Shown here: positions 12,401-19,940 of the stretch, piece by piece | How positions within the stretch are numbered: position 1 is the stretch's first letter | Layout: every line of letters starts with the position of its first letter | From: Acanthornis magna | Lineage: Eukaryota > Chordata > Aves > Passeriformes > Acanthizidae | DNA: 64,000 nucleotides | Direction: 5' to 3' | Assembly (NCBI GenBank): GCA_036785705.1 | Contig: JAWUZG010000013.1 | Coordinates: forward strand, 22,169,501-22,233,500 | Notes under the pieces: model-generated | Databases searched by the model: none | Told to the model about the DNA's origin: nothing | What the model saw: the letters and a program-made list of their open reading frames with translations, nothing else | Position numbers and translations under genes: made by a program

Positions 12401-15271
12401 GTGGAATTGTTCCTCAAGTGTAAAGTTTCATTTCTTAAAGAGGATTTTAAAGCAGTTGAGGGTTTTTGGAGAATTTTAATGGAATTTTTTTTTTTTGAGA
12501 TTATTTTGAGGGTTTGTTTTTTTCAGAATTTTGAGGTTTTTGGTGTTTTTATGGGAATTTTGAGGGGGGATTGATATTTTAAAAAATTTTTGAGGTTTTA
12601 GAAATTTGAGGGGTTTTTGTGAGAGTTTTGGAGGGGTTTTGAGAACTTTGATGGGGTTTTTGAGAATTTTGAGGGTGTTTTGAGAATTTTTAGTCTTGAG
12701 AATTTTGAGGGTTTTTTGTGAGAATTTTGAGGGTTTTTTGTGCGAATTTTGAGGGATTTTTGGGAGTTTTGAGGGTTTTGTGAGAATTTTGGAGGGCTTT
12801 TCAGAATTTTGAGGGAGTTTTGAGAATTTTGAGCCCTTGAACATTTTTAGGGTTTGAGAATTTTGAGGGTTTTCTGTGAGAACTTTGAAGGGTTTTTGTG
12901 AGAATTTTGAGGGTTTTTTAGGATTTTGAGAGGTTTTTGAGAATTTCTAGGGGTTTATTTGAGAATTTGAGGGGTTTTTTTGAGAATTTAATGGGTTTTT
13001 AAAAATCTCAAGACTTTAGAACGTCAAGAGTTTTTTGAGAACTTTGAGAGCTATTTTGAGACTTTTCAGGGTTTTTTGAGAACTTTGAAGGGATTCTTGG
13101 AGAATTCTGCGAGTTTCCTTGAGAATGTGGAGGGGTTTTTGTTGTTTTTTAGCTTTTGTTCCCAATCCCATGTGAATAATTGATTTTTTTCCCTTTCCCA
13201 GGGTGGATTACGAGACATTTGACATCCTGGAGGACGAGGAGGTAACGCAGCCTCTCCATCCCTGCAGGGATTTTTTCCCTGCTGCCTTTCCCGGAGCTGA
13301 ACACCCCAATTCCCAAATCCCGTTGTTTTTTAGGTGCGCCAAGGCCTGAAATCCTTCTCCAATTGGCCCACGTACCCCCAGCTCTACGTGAAGGGGGAGC
13401 TGGTTGGGGGCCTGGACATTGTCAAGGTAGGAATTGGATTTCTTTGCAATAAAATGCCCATTTATAGGAATTTTTCTGCCTGTCCCGCACACAATTCCTG
13501 CAGCGACCCCAAATCCTGGCCCTGGATGCTTTTCCAGGGGAAGGAGCTTCAAATCTCCCACCAATGACTGGAAAAAACCCATTTTTACCCCTTTTTTGCA
13601 GCTTTCTCTGCCCTAATTTTCCTCCTGATACTGCTTTTTCCCAGTCAGCTGGGTGGGGTTTTTTCCCAGCAAAAAACCTCATTCCTGCGAGAAAGGAAAG
13701 CTTTCCTGGAGTTGTTGGAGCAGCAAAAATAGATGAGAATCCCTTCCTGTGGTTGTTGGTTTTTGTAGAGCAGCCCCGGAGCTCCCAAAGCCCAAATCCT
13801 CCTGAGCCCTTTCCTGCCTGGATGCTTGACTGCCAATTCCTCTGACTCTGCGGCTCCTGGGGAGCACAATCAATAAATCTCACTGCATTCTAAAAAATAC
13901 CAGCACTGCTTAAATTGTAGAGGTTCATTTTATTTATTTAACAAGTGTGGGGATTGCCTAAATTATAGATTGATCTTATTTATCTAGATTAATTTTATTT
14001 ACCTGGATTAATTTTACTTAAATTATCTAAATTAATTTTATTTATCTAGATTAATTTTACTTAAATTCTATAGATTAATTTTATTTCTCTAGATTAATTT
14101 TACTTAAATTCTGTAGATTAATTTTATTTATCTAGATTAATTTTATTTATCTAGATTAATTTTACTTAAATTATATAGATTAATTGTATTCACCTAGATT
14201 AATTTTACTTAAATTATATAGATTAATTTTATTTATCTAGATTAATTTTATTTATCTAGATTAATTTTACTTAAATTATATAGATTAATTGTATTCACCT
14301 AGATTAATTTTGCTTAAATTCTATAGATTAATTTTATTTATCTAGATTAATTTTACTTAAATTATATAGATTTATTTATCTAGATTAACGGGAATCATAG
14401 ATTAATGTTATTTATTTATTTAACAAGCGTGGGGATTAAATAAATAAAAGCAATCTATATAATTGAAGGAGTGTGGGGGCTTTTTCAGTGCTCAGCAAGA
14501 GGAGTCTTGGGCATTGTGAGGTGCTGCAAAATCCTTCTCTCCCTGGTGTCTAAATGGAATTTCTCTGTTTGCATCCCTGGGCTGTGTTAATTCCCTGACT
14601 TCTATGGGTGGGTGGATGCTGTCGGTGGTTTAAATTGCATTTTTTAATGCAGGGTAATAGGGAATAAAATGGAGACAGTTGTTCCTCCTGAGATGTGGGA
14701 AAAGAGGAATATTCCCTGTTGTGTTCCAAGTGTTTCCCGCTGTTCTGGGGCTCCTTAACAAGTGAGCAGCCCGGAAATTTGAATTTCAGTCACCAGGGTC
14801 ACGTGGGCCAGCACCTCTTGCTCAGAATGCTGAGGATATTTTATTGTTTTGTTGGGTTTAATGGGCAGGAGGGACACAATCCATCCATGGGTGACTTTTT
14901 CATTTGGGGGAGTCCTTCTGGGTGCTGTGAAGTTTTGTGGGTGCCTAAAAAATGTCTGGAATGGCAGCTGGGAGGAGCCAGCAGGTGCTAAGCACCTGTG
15001 CTTTTACCGTGAGCTTTCCACAGAAACTCTGTCTGTGCTGCTGAGCACACCCAAACCAGAATTGAAACACTTTCGTTTAAATTTCAGTACTCCTAAACCT
15101 CCGTGTGCTGGCCAAGAGGGACCTCTAGTGAGGCACTGGTGCACTCCCTGTCCCTCAGCGTTCCCTGAATCCTGCAGGATGATCCCCAGTCTCCATAACT
15201 GCTGCCTTTGTGTCTTGCAGGAGCTGAAGGAGAGCGGGGAGCTGCTGCCTGTGCTGAAGGGAGAGAACTGA
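348..15271 (+). CDS. GLRX3: Glutaredoxin 3 (PICOT), 11 coding exons
   Basis: GLRX3 is a cytosolic and nuclear multidomain monothiol glutaredoxin. It binds bridging [2Fe-2S] clusters with glutathione and, with BOLA2, supports cytosolic iron-sulfur protein assembly and iron handling. The exons are 348-415, 4584-4692, 7151-7225, 8778-8976, 10262-10434, 10534-10595, 11720-11777, 12273-12325, 13202-13241, 13334-13426 and 15221-15271. They sum to 981 nt with consistent phases and GT-AG borders at every intron. The 326-residue product has a thioredoxin-like domain (about 10-110; W34-A-P-Q-C38 in place of WCGPC, cis-proline P78). Two glutaredoxin domains follow (about 130-228 and 230-326). Their cluster-binding cysteines are C150 and C252 in CGFS, with K142 and K244 of the MKG motifs, WPTYP at 188-192 and 290-294, and GG-D at 202-205 and 304-307. 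The human protein is 335 residues; the difference is mainly a shorter N terminus. The start has a good Kozak context (G at -3, G at +4). Confidence 0.96.
672..2005 (+). repeat. Hierarchical minisatellite in GLRX3 intron 1
   Basis: About 24 units are anchored by CATTGARCARAGGCTCGGG and end in a TTTCCAGCCCTG-like block. Each unit contains one to several copies of an 11-mer, CTCGGGTTCGG. Unit lengths therefore step as about 43, 54 and 65 bp (43 plus multiples of 11). One domain is an expandable 11-mer and the other a fixed spacer. Open frames on both strands here come from the repeat. Confidence 0.95.
2006..4130. other. Intron 1, mostly single-copy
   Basis: No gene is visible. The stretch includes a probable antisense CR1 remnant near 2325-2425. 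The AT-rich rest (2.5-3.4 kb) has only short open frames. Confidence 0.6.
2325..2425 (-). mobile_element. CR1 LINE fragment, diverged
   Basis: Read on the minus strand, the block GCTCCAAGCCTGTCCAGCCT matches the CR1 tail segment around GGCTGGACAGGCTTGGAGC. Both ends are diverged, so the limits are rough. Confidence 0.45.
4130..4290 (+). mobile_element. CR1 LINE 3' fragment (subtype with GTGGCACTCAGTGCTCTGG)
   Basis: CR1 is the main avian LINE. Its copies are 5'-truncated and end in a TTCCAACC...ATTCTRTGATTCT-type tail. This copy shows CTGGAGGTGCCCAGGGAAGG, then GGCACTCAGTGCTCTGGGCT and a degraded tail GGAGGTCTTTCCCTCC. It lies in GLRX3 intron 1. Confidence 0.7.
4305..4575 (+). repeat. AT-rich tandem array before exon 2
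   Basis: Degenerate units of about 11-22 bp built on GTTTTTAACCNGTTTTTAAC run almost to the exon 2 acceptor. The T-runs extend the pyrimidine-rich region upstream of the splice site. Confidence 0.85.
4584..4692 (+). CDS. GLRX3: GLRX3 exon 2
   Basis: Encodes residues 23-59 and carries [17 protein letters not shown], the core of the thioredoxin-like domain. The usual CGPC is APQC, so only the second cysteine (C38) remains and classical dithiol reductase chemistry is not expected. This is normal for the family. The acceptor is TTTCCCCCAG and the donor AAG|GTGAGG. Confidence 0.96.
4780..4950 (-). mobile_element. CR1 LINE fragment, antisense
   Basis: GGTGGGAAAGGACCCTAAAG and CAGGGACACCTGCCACCGTC are the reverse complement of the CR1 tail (GGTGTCCCTGCC...CCTTCC). 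It lies in GLRX3 intron 2. Confidence 0.65.
5187..5440 (+). repeat. 41-bp tandem array in GLRX3 intron 2
   Basis: Six copies begin AGCTGTGTGTGAG at 5187, 5228, 5269, 5310, 5351 and 5392, exactly 41 bp apart, followed by a partial seventh. Most units end TTTGCTTTCTTACAGC or similar, so each contains a good match to a 3' splice site. Confidence 0.95.
5441..6339. other. Intron 2, AT-rich single-copy
   Basis: AT-rich sequence with TTATTTATTTATG-type runs near 5635-5665. I see no gene, mobile element or array. Confidence 0.6.
6340..6545 (+). mobile_element. CR1 LINE 3' fragment
   Basis: Shows TTCAGCTGGAGAGGAGAAGG, then GGACAGAGGGACAGGACACA and GGGATTTTGGGAAGGAATTC. This is the part of CR1 upstream of the terminal tail. 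It breaks off before the tail. Confidence 0.8.
6546..7150. other. Intron 2, single-copy up to exon 3
   Basis: No repeats are evident. A perfect octamer ATGCAAAT occurs at 7002-7009. The T-rich tract just before 7150 is the exon 3 acceptor region. Confidence 0.5.
7151..7225 (+). CDS. GLRX3: GLRX3 exon 3
   Basis: Encodes residues 60-84 ([16 protein letters not shown] followed by SVPTFLFFK), exactly 25 codons. It supplies the cis-proline loop of the thioredoxin fold (P78). The acceptor follows a T-rich tract (TTTTTAG) and the donor is AAG|GTAAGA. Confidence 0.95.
7680..8060 (-). mobile_element. Possible LTR fragment, antisense
   Basis: On the minus strand an AATAAA (complement at 7800-7805) is followed by a pyrimidine-rich CTGCTTTTTATTCTC and GTCTAGCTCTGTTTTAGG. 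This resembles the R-U5 part of an avian endogenous retrovirus LTR. No coding region or paired LTR is seen, and boundaries are guesses. Confidence 0.35.
8165..8765 (+). repeat. 13-17 bp minisatellite abutting exon 4
   Basis: About 45 degenerate copies of GCAGGCCGTGACC / CACAGGCCGTGAGCA, with some 17-bp variants containing GGCCCAGC. The array stops about a dozen bases before the exon 4 acceptor and so displaces the usual pyrimidine tract. A 326-residue open frame on the minus strand is repeat-derived. Confidence 0.93.
8778..8976 (+). CDS. GLRX3: GLRX3 exon 4
   Basis: Encodes residues 85-150 and one base of G151. It covers the end of the thioredoxin domain ([15 protein letters not shown]), a low-conservation linker ([17 protein letters not shown]) and the first part of glutaredoxin domain 1 up to C150 of CGFS. 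The CGFS codons are split by the intron after the first base of glycine. The acceptor is weak in pyrimidines (TTTATCCCCGCAG) because a GC-rich tandem array runs almost up to it. The donor is G|GTGAGT. Confidence 0.95.
9024..9490 (+). repeat. 48-bp / 21-bp minisatellite after exon 4
   Basis: Units of about 48 bp start GATGTGTCCCCACGGTGCCC and continue through GAGGGGGTCACCATTCC. They are mixed with a shorter form of about 21 bp, GATGTGTCCCCACCGTTCCC. The array begins about 47 bases after the exon 4 donor. Confidence 0.93.
9620..9730 (+). mobile_element. CR1 LINE 3' tail
   Basis: Contains GGCTTGGAGCAGCCTGGGAT, GGAGGTCCTTCCAACCCAAA and a degraded CCATTCCATGGTTCC terminus. It lies in GLRX3 intron 4. 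Confidence 0.88.
9731..10261. other. Intron 4, single-copy up to exon 5
   Basis: AT-rich, with AATAAATAAATAG-like runs near 10065-10080. No gene or array is seen. Confidence 0.55.
10262..10434 (+). CDS. GLRX3: GLRX3 exon 5
   Basis: Encodes the rest of G151 through K208, the bulk of glutaredoxin domain 1: [23 protein letters not shown], the glutathione-binding WPTYPQLYV and [11 protein letters not shown]. The donor AAG|GTCACA is a weak GTCA type. The following intron is only 99 nt. Confidence 0.96.
10534..10595 (+). CDS. GLRX3: GLRX3 exon 6
   Basis: Encodes residues 209-228 ([20 protein letters not shown]) and two bases of R229. It is the C-terminal helix of glutaredoxin domain 1 plus the inter-domain linker. 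It is paralogous to exon 11, which starts [10 protein letters not shown]. The donor is GACAG|GTGGG. Confidence 0.94.
10596..11519. other. Intron 6, AT-rich
   Basis: Contains short TA-rich simple sequence near 10840-10900. No gene and no clear mobile element. Confidence 0.55.
11520..11655 (+). repeat. 46-bp triplicate in GLRX3 intron 6
   Basis: Three copies share CTGTGGAATTCCTGGGGTTT and CCCTTTTATTTT (the first begins with GTGTGGAATTCC). The third is shortened. Confidence 0.9.
11720..11777 (+). CDS. GLRX3: GLRX3 exon 7
   Basis: Encodes residues 229-248 ([19 protein letters not shown] after R229), the first strand and helix of glutaredoxin domain 2 with K244 of the MKG motif. The acceptor is TTTTTGTAG and the donor CAG|GTAATG. 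Confidence 0.94.
11778..12272. other. Intron 7
   Basis: Includes a local direct repeat ACCTAATCAAA near 11910-11930 and a TTAATTATTAATTATT run at 12005-12030. Nothing else is visible. Confidence 0.5.
12273..12325 (+). CDS. GLRX3: GLRX3 exon 8 with second CGFS
   Basis: Encodes residues 249-265 ([17 protein letters not shown]) and two bases of G266. C252 is the second cluster-binding cysteine. The first residue is methionine, where I recall glutamate in the human protein (KQEAKCGFS). The reading frame and acceptor (TTTCCATTTCAG) otherwise fit exactly. Confidence 0.94.
12470..13130 (+). repeat. Degenerate 20-bp array filling GLRX3 intron 8
   Basis: Units built on GAGAATTTTGAGGGTTTTT recur with many point changes over about 650 bp. 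The high divergence suggests an older array than the intron 1 one. It fills most of the 876-nt intron. Confidence 0.9.
13202..13241 (+). CDS. GLRX3: GLRX3 exon 9
   Basis: A 40-nt exon for the end of G266 and residues 267-279 ([13 protein letters not shown]). Acceptor TTTCCCAG, donor GAG|GTAACG. It is separated from exon 10 by a 92-nt intron. The matching part of domain 1 has no intron here. Confidence 0.93.
13334..13426 (+). CDS. GLRX3: GLRX3 exon 10
   Basis: Encodes residues 280-310 in 31 whole codons, with [19 protein letters not shown] and [12 protein letters not shown], the glutathione-binding half of domain 2. It is nearly identical in protein sequence to the matching part of exon 5. 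Donor AAG|GTAGGA. Confidence 0.96.
13872..13877 (+). terminator. Intronic AATAAA in GLRX3 intron 10
   Basis: A perfect AATAAA 446 bases after exon 10. Use of this site would give a truncated product lacking the exon 11 helix, reading VGIGFLCNK after DIVK until the next stop. Whether it is used is unknown. AATAAA also occurs by chance. Confidence 0.2.
13905..14445 (+). repeat. AT-rich array in GLRX3 intron 10
   Basis: Units alternate ATTAATTTTATTTATCTAG and ATTAATTTTACTTAAATTAT. The blocks are near-identical and carry dense TTAAT/ATTAA. The outer copies include ACAAGTGTGGGGATT and ACAAGCGTGGGGATT. Confidence 0.93.
14446..15220. other. Intron 10, single-copy up to exon 11
   Basis: No array or recognisable mobile element. 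It ends in the exon 11 acceptor. Confidence 0.5.
15221..15271 (+). CDS. GLRX3: GLRX3 exon 11 (coding part, stop)
   Basis: Encodes [16 protein letters not shown] and the TGA stop at 15269-15271, matching the conserved GLRX3 C terminus. The acceptor is TTTGTGTCTTGCAG. The exon continues as 3' UTR to about 15.4 kb. Confidence 0.95.
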   Translation, partial: ELKESGELLPVLKGEN

Positions 15272-15405
15272 TGGGGAGGGACAGCAGCAGCACAGAAATC
15301 CCCGAACAGCCATCCCTTAGAGATTCCCTTGGAGCAGCAGACAGCTCAGCCCTGAGGAGCAGCAGCAGTGGAGCAGATGGGAAATAAATACTCTGTGTTT
15401 CACCT
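15272..15405 (+). terminator. GLRX3: GLRX3 3' UTR and poly(A) signal
   Basis: The canonical AATAAA lies at 15383-15388, 112 bases after the stop codon. It is followed by a T/G-rich stretch (CTCTGTGTTT) of the kind used downstream of cleavage sites. This gives a short 3' UTR. The exact cleavage position is not visible. Confidence 0.7.
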
Positions 15406-16880
15406 GCGTGAGAAGGTGTTCTGCCGGAGAGACAAAAGGTCAATTAAAATTCCCTGCTCCAGGATTTTGGGTGTTGGGATTCATTATTTGCACCGGTGTC
15501 CATCTCGGAATTATTTAAGGCTAAATTGCACCTTGGTTTCTTTGGGCTCAGCTCTCGTTAGGGGAATATTAATGGAGCAACATCGTTTCCTGTCCCTCTT
15601 AATTGTTTTCATGTCCAGTGAACAAGAAAAGTACTTTGGAAGCCTTCCCCCAGTGCAGCTTCAGGAAGTTTTTAATGAGCTTCAGCTCTGGCCTCTGCAT
15701 CTTCATTGGGGACAGTCATTGCTGATTGGGGGCGTTCAGCCCCTCTGACCACGGCGTTTTGGGAATGTTCAGGTGGTGTTGGTGATCCCTGAGGATCCTG
15801 CAGGGACATGGGAAGGTTTCATTCATCCCTGGGCTGGGATGAAACCCAGGGATCCTTCACTGCTGGGCTCGGGATTTCACTGGGGTTTAATCCTTGTTTC
15901 TGGGACTAAACCCCACCTGAGTCTGGGTTCATTCCAAGGCCAGGAGCTCTGAGGAGTTGCTCCTCGGTGGGAGGGGACAGGACTGACTTTTCCAAGTGGG
16001 CCTGGAAAAAGGTCAGAGTGAGGTGCACACCTCGAGGCAGCAGTGTGAAAGGCTTTGGGAGCAGGTCTGGGGCTTTGTTCCTAAATTCCAAACACAACCT
16101 GTGCTTTAGAACCTAAACCAAAACTTACTGAAGCTTATCCCAACCTGGTGAAGGTTGGCTGCAGGGCCTTACATGTGTTAGAGGATTCCTAGGGAGGGAT
16201 ATTTAATTTGCTGGGATTAGTTTAAGTAATTGCTATCAAATATATGTTATAACTTTAAACCCAATTTTAATTGCTATAAAAAAATCCTTGTCATGAAAAC
16301 AAGCCTTAATTAATCCTCTTAAGTGAATTGCAAATGCATTCAGGTAGTTGTCAGTAGGAAAAAAATAATTTATTATAGCAAAACGTAGCATCCCTGTGGT
16401 GAAATTAGGAGTTAGAAGCTTTAATTAAATACTAAATACCAACTGCTATTTAGCTTTCCTTCAGAATTCAGTGTAGTGGAGTTTATTTGGGGTTTATGGA
16501 GTCGTGCGAATGGATTTATAGATGTGCAACAGAGTAGCAGGGAATAATTCTCTGACAATTTATATTTTTTTTATTCTGGTATTGTATATTGGGAAGGAAA
16601 TCCTTCCCTTTGAGGGTGGGGAACGGCTGGGATGGAATTCCTTGCTTGACCCAGGATTTCAGTTGTATTTTTTCCCCCTGCTCTTTACTGTTGAGATATA
16701 AGGGAAAAAAACCAACCAATTTCTAAGGATGGTCAAGAGGGGAACAGTCAGGGATTAAACAAGTGTGGTACTAAATATATTTAATAACTCCACCTAAACA
16801 TAATAAATCTCCGTGCTGGGATAAGAAATTCCTTCAGAACACTGAGGTATTCCAGCTTTTAAAGGGAAGTGTCACCTGGC
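15406..16880. other. Intergenic, single-copy
   Basis: Downstream flank of GLRX3. A 126-codon open frame at 15368-15748 overlaps the 3' UTR and shows no recognisable domain. The block 16.2-16.5 kb is AT-rich and unremarkable. Confidence 0.5.
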
Positions 16881-17029
16881 TGAGCTAGGGTGACACTCCT
16901 TACCTCCTTTATGGGAAAACTTGATCCCACTGTTAGTCCAGGGTCCCTAAATCCTCCTGCCATCCCATATTTGCTGTGTGTGTGTGAGGATTTTTCTCCT
17001 GTGCGAGAGCTGTTCCTGCCTGGTCAGAC

Positions 17030-17455
17030 CCACGGCCGCAATCCTCCGGAGGGGAATCCAGCGGGGAGGAAAAGCGGGAAGGGAATGGGAATTCAGACAG
17101 GGAACGGGAATTCACACAGGGAACGGGAATTCAGACAGGGAATGGGAATTCAGACATCCATGTGCTCCCTCCAGAGGGGAATCCAGCAGGGAGGAAAAGT
17201 GGGAAGGGAATGGGAATTCAGACAGGGAATGGGAATTCAGACATCCATGTGCTCCCTCCAGAGGGGAATCCAGCAGAGAGGAAAAGTGGGAAGGGAACAG
17301 GAATTCCAACATCCATGTGCTCCATCCGTGTGCTGGAGGGGAATCCAGCGGAGAGGAAAAGCGGGAAGGGAACGGGAATTCAGACAGGGAATGGGAATTC
17401 AGACAGGGAATGGGAATTCAGACACTTGTGTGCTCCCTCCGTGCTCCAGAGGGGA
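17030..17455 (+). repeat. Two-level minisatellite rich in GAATTC
   Basis: A 19-bp subunit, AATGGGAATTCAGACAGGG, is repeated two to four times inside a longer unit of about 90 bp. The longer unit also contains GTGCTCCCTCCAGAGGGGAA and AGGAAAAGNGGGAAGGG. About four long units are present. Confidence 0.92.
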
Positions 17456-17519
17456 ACCTGCGCTGCTCCGGGGGAATCCTGTGCAGTCCTACACTCAGCA
17501 GAAGGCAGGAATGGGAAAT

Positions 17520-18170
17520 TGGGATTTGGGGGTGCAGAATCGGGTATTTGGGGGTGGAGAATTGGGGATTTAGGGGTGTGGAGTTGGGGATTTGGGGGTG
17601 GAGAATTGGGGATTTAGGGGTGCGGAATTGGGGATTTGGGGGTGGAGAATTGGGGATTTAGGGGTGCGGAATTGGGGATTTGGGGGTGGAGAATTGGGGA
17701 TTTAGGGGTGCGGAATTGGGGATTTGGGGGTGCGGAATCGAGGATTTTGGGGGTGCGGAATTGGGGATTTGGGAGTGGGAATCGGGGATTTGGGGGTGGA
17801 GAATCGGAGATTTGGGGAGTGGGGAGTTGGGATTTGGGGGTGGAGAATTGGGGATTTAGGGGTGTGGAATTGGGGATTTGGGAGTGGGAATCGGGGATTT
17901 GGGGGTGGAGAATCGGAGATTTGGGGAGTGGGGAGTTGGGATTTGGGGGTGGAGAATTGGGGATTTGGAGGTGGAGAATCGGGGATTTGGGGGTGGAGAA
18001 TCGGGGATTTGGGGAGTGGGGAATCGGGGATTTGGGGAGTGGGGAATCGGGGATTTGGGGAGTGGGGAATTGGGATTTGGGGGTGGAGAATCGGGGATTG
18101 GGGGGTGCAGAATCGGGATTTGGGGAGTGGGGAATCGGGGATTTGGGAGTGCGGAATTGGGTTTGGGGAA
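17520..18170 (+). repeat. G-run minisatellite, about 22-bp units
   Basis: About 30 copies of GGAGAATTGGGGATTTGGGG and variants (GGAATCGGGGATTTGGGGAG). Runs of four or five G occur roughly every 8-12 bases on the + strand. Open frames of up to 309 codons on either strand follow from the repeat. Confidence 0.94.
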
Positions 18171-18244
18171 AAGCCCCGTCCTGGGGATTTCCCTGCCGCT
18201 AGCAGTACCGTGAATGGCCACGGGGCGGCGCTGCGCACCGCGGA

Positions 18245-18780
18245 GCGCGGAATAATGGGATAAGGGAATAACAGGGCTGGGAATGCTGCTCTGGGATAAG
18301 GGAATAACGGGATAACGGGATAATGGAATAACGGAATAATGGAATAACGGGATAAGGGAATAACGGAATAACGGGGCTGGGAATGCTGCTCCGGGATACA
18401 GGAATAACGGGATAACGGGATAATGGGATAACGGGGCTGGGGATGATGCTCCGGGATAACGGAATAACGGGATAAGGGAATAACGGAATAATGGGATAAC
18501 GGGATAAGGGAATAACGGGATAAGGGAATAACGGGATAACGGGGCTGGGGATGCTGCTCCGGAATAACGGAATAATGGAATCATGGGATAACAGGATAAT
18601 GGGACTGGGGATGCTGCTCTGGGACAATAGGATAATGGGACTGGGGATGCTGCTCCGGGACAATAGGATAATGGGGCTGGGGATGCTGCTCTGGGACAAT
18701 AGGATAATGGGGCTGGGGATGCTGCTCCGGGATAATGGGACAATGGGATAATGGGGCTGGGGATGCTGCAAGGAGGGATA
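18245..18780 (+). repeat. GGGATAAC array with GCTGGGGATGCTGCTC blocks
   Basis: An 8-9 bp unit (GGGATAACG / GGAATAACG) runs in blocks. These are separated by a recurring GGGGCTGGGGATGCTGCTCC segment that appears about nine times. Towards 18.6 kb the two parts fuse into a regular unit of about 48 bp. Confidence 0.92.
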
Positions 18781-19124
18781 GCCACAGGATAATTGGGAAT
18801 GACGGGATACTGGGGCTGGGGATAATGAGGGGGAGCACGGGGTGGGATAACAGGGGGATGTGGGACCGGGAATGCTGTGGGACAGGATCATGGGAGCATA
18901 GGGCCCGTGCCAGGCTGGAGGTGCTGTGGGATGGGTGGAGCACAGGGGGACAAGAGGAGGGGCCCCAGGGCTGGGGGTGCCCCGGCTCTGCACCCCCCGG
19001 TCCTGCTGAGAGCTCCCCATGGGGCTTTGCTGGGCATTCTTGTTAAACTTAAATTCACTGATTGCTGTTCATGAGGCAAACTCAGACTCTTCAGCTGTTC
19101 CTCAGATCAAGGGCTTGGGGAAAA

Positions 19125-19126
<2 letters not shown>

Positions 19127-19157
<31 letters not shown>
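19127..19157 (+). repeat. (ATT)n microsatellite
   Basis: About ten uninterrupted ATT triplets. Confidence 0.95.
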
Positions 19158-19570
19158 AGCAACAATAGTTAATACCAAGAGCAGCTCTGGCTCCTGCTCA
19201 GTCTGAGTGTTCCAGGGAGCAGCTCCCAGCCCCGGGGGTGCCCTGTGTGCCTCAGAGGGAAGGGAATGAGGTTCTCCTGCCCCCGGAAAGGCTCAGTTTA
19301 AATGCGGAATCCTCACCCTGGGCGGCCTGGAGCTGTCAGGGCGACTCCAGCTCTCGGCTGAGCCCAGGGCTGTGCAGGCTCCTGGCAGAAAGTGCCTGCT
19401 CAGCCTCTGGGATGATCCCTGAGCTGAGTGCCCGAGCCTGGCGCTTCTGGGGTGCTGTTCTGCCTGCCCAGCTCTGCACCCCGAGCTTTGTACAGAATCC
19501 TCCTGGATTTGGCTCCCCGGTGGTTACAGAGCAGATTTTGGTGTCATTAGCTGATGGCAGCAGAATTCAT
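19158..19570. other. Intergenic, GC-rich single-copy
   Basis: No conserved domain in the overlapping open frames and no array. Confidence 0.45.
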
Positions 19571-19574
19571 GGAC

Positions 19575-19885
19575 CACCTGTGAGTTGTCCCAGAATCCCA
19601 AAAGGGTTTGGGTGGGAAGGGACCTCAAAGCCCATCCAGTGCCACCCCTGCCATGGCAGGGACACCTCCCACTGTCCCAGGCTGCTCCAAGCCCCAATGT
19701 CCAGCCTGGCCTTGGACACTGCCAGGGATCCAGGGGCAGCCACAGCTGCTCTGGGCACCTGTGCCAGGGCCTCACACCCTCCCAGGAACAATTCCTTCCC
19801 AAAATCCCATCCGACCCTGCCCTCCTGCACCTTAAAGCCATTGCCATTGTCCTGCTGCTCCAGGCCCTTTTCCAAAGCCAGGAGG
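19575..19885 (-). mobile_element. CR1 LINE 3' fragment, antisense
   Basis: Well-preserved reverse complement of the tail: GGGTGGGAAGGGACCTCAAA, TGCCATGGCAGGGACACCTC and GATCCAGGGGCAGCCACAGC. Confidence 0.93.
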
Positions 19886-19904
19886 GAAGATCTGCTCTGT
19901 GCCT

Positions 19905-19940
19905 GGTTTGGTTTGATTTGGTTTGGTTTGGTTTGGTTGG
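19905..19940 (+). repeat. (GGTTT)n microsatellite
   Basis: About seven copies of GGTTT with one GATTT variant. Confidence 0.9.

Noticed and set aside
15368..15748. 126-codon frame at the end of GLRX3
   Set aside because: It begins in the 3' UTR and crosses the poly(A) signal, with no recognisable product.
18245..18620. Resemblance of GGGATAACAGG to a homing endonuclease site or telomere repeat
   Set aside because: The full known homing site is not present, the unit is 8-9 bp and differs from TTAGGG, and it is explained by the local array.
17636..19020. Long frames of Gly/Trp or Pro/Ile/Leu repeats (up to 309 codons)
   Set aside because: They come from the G-run and GGGATAAC arrays.
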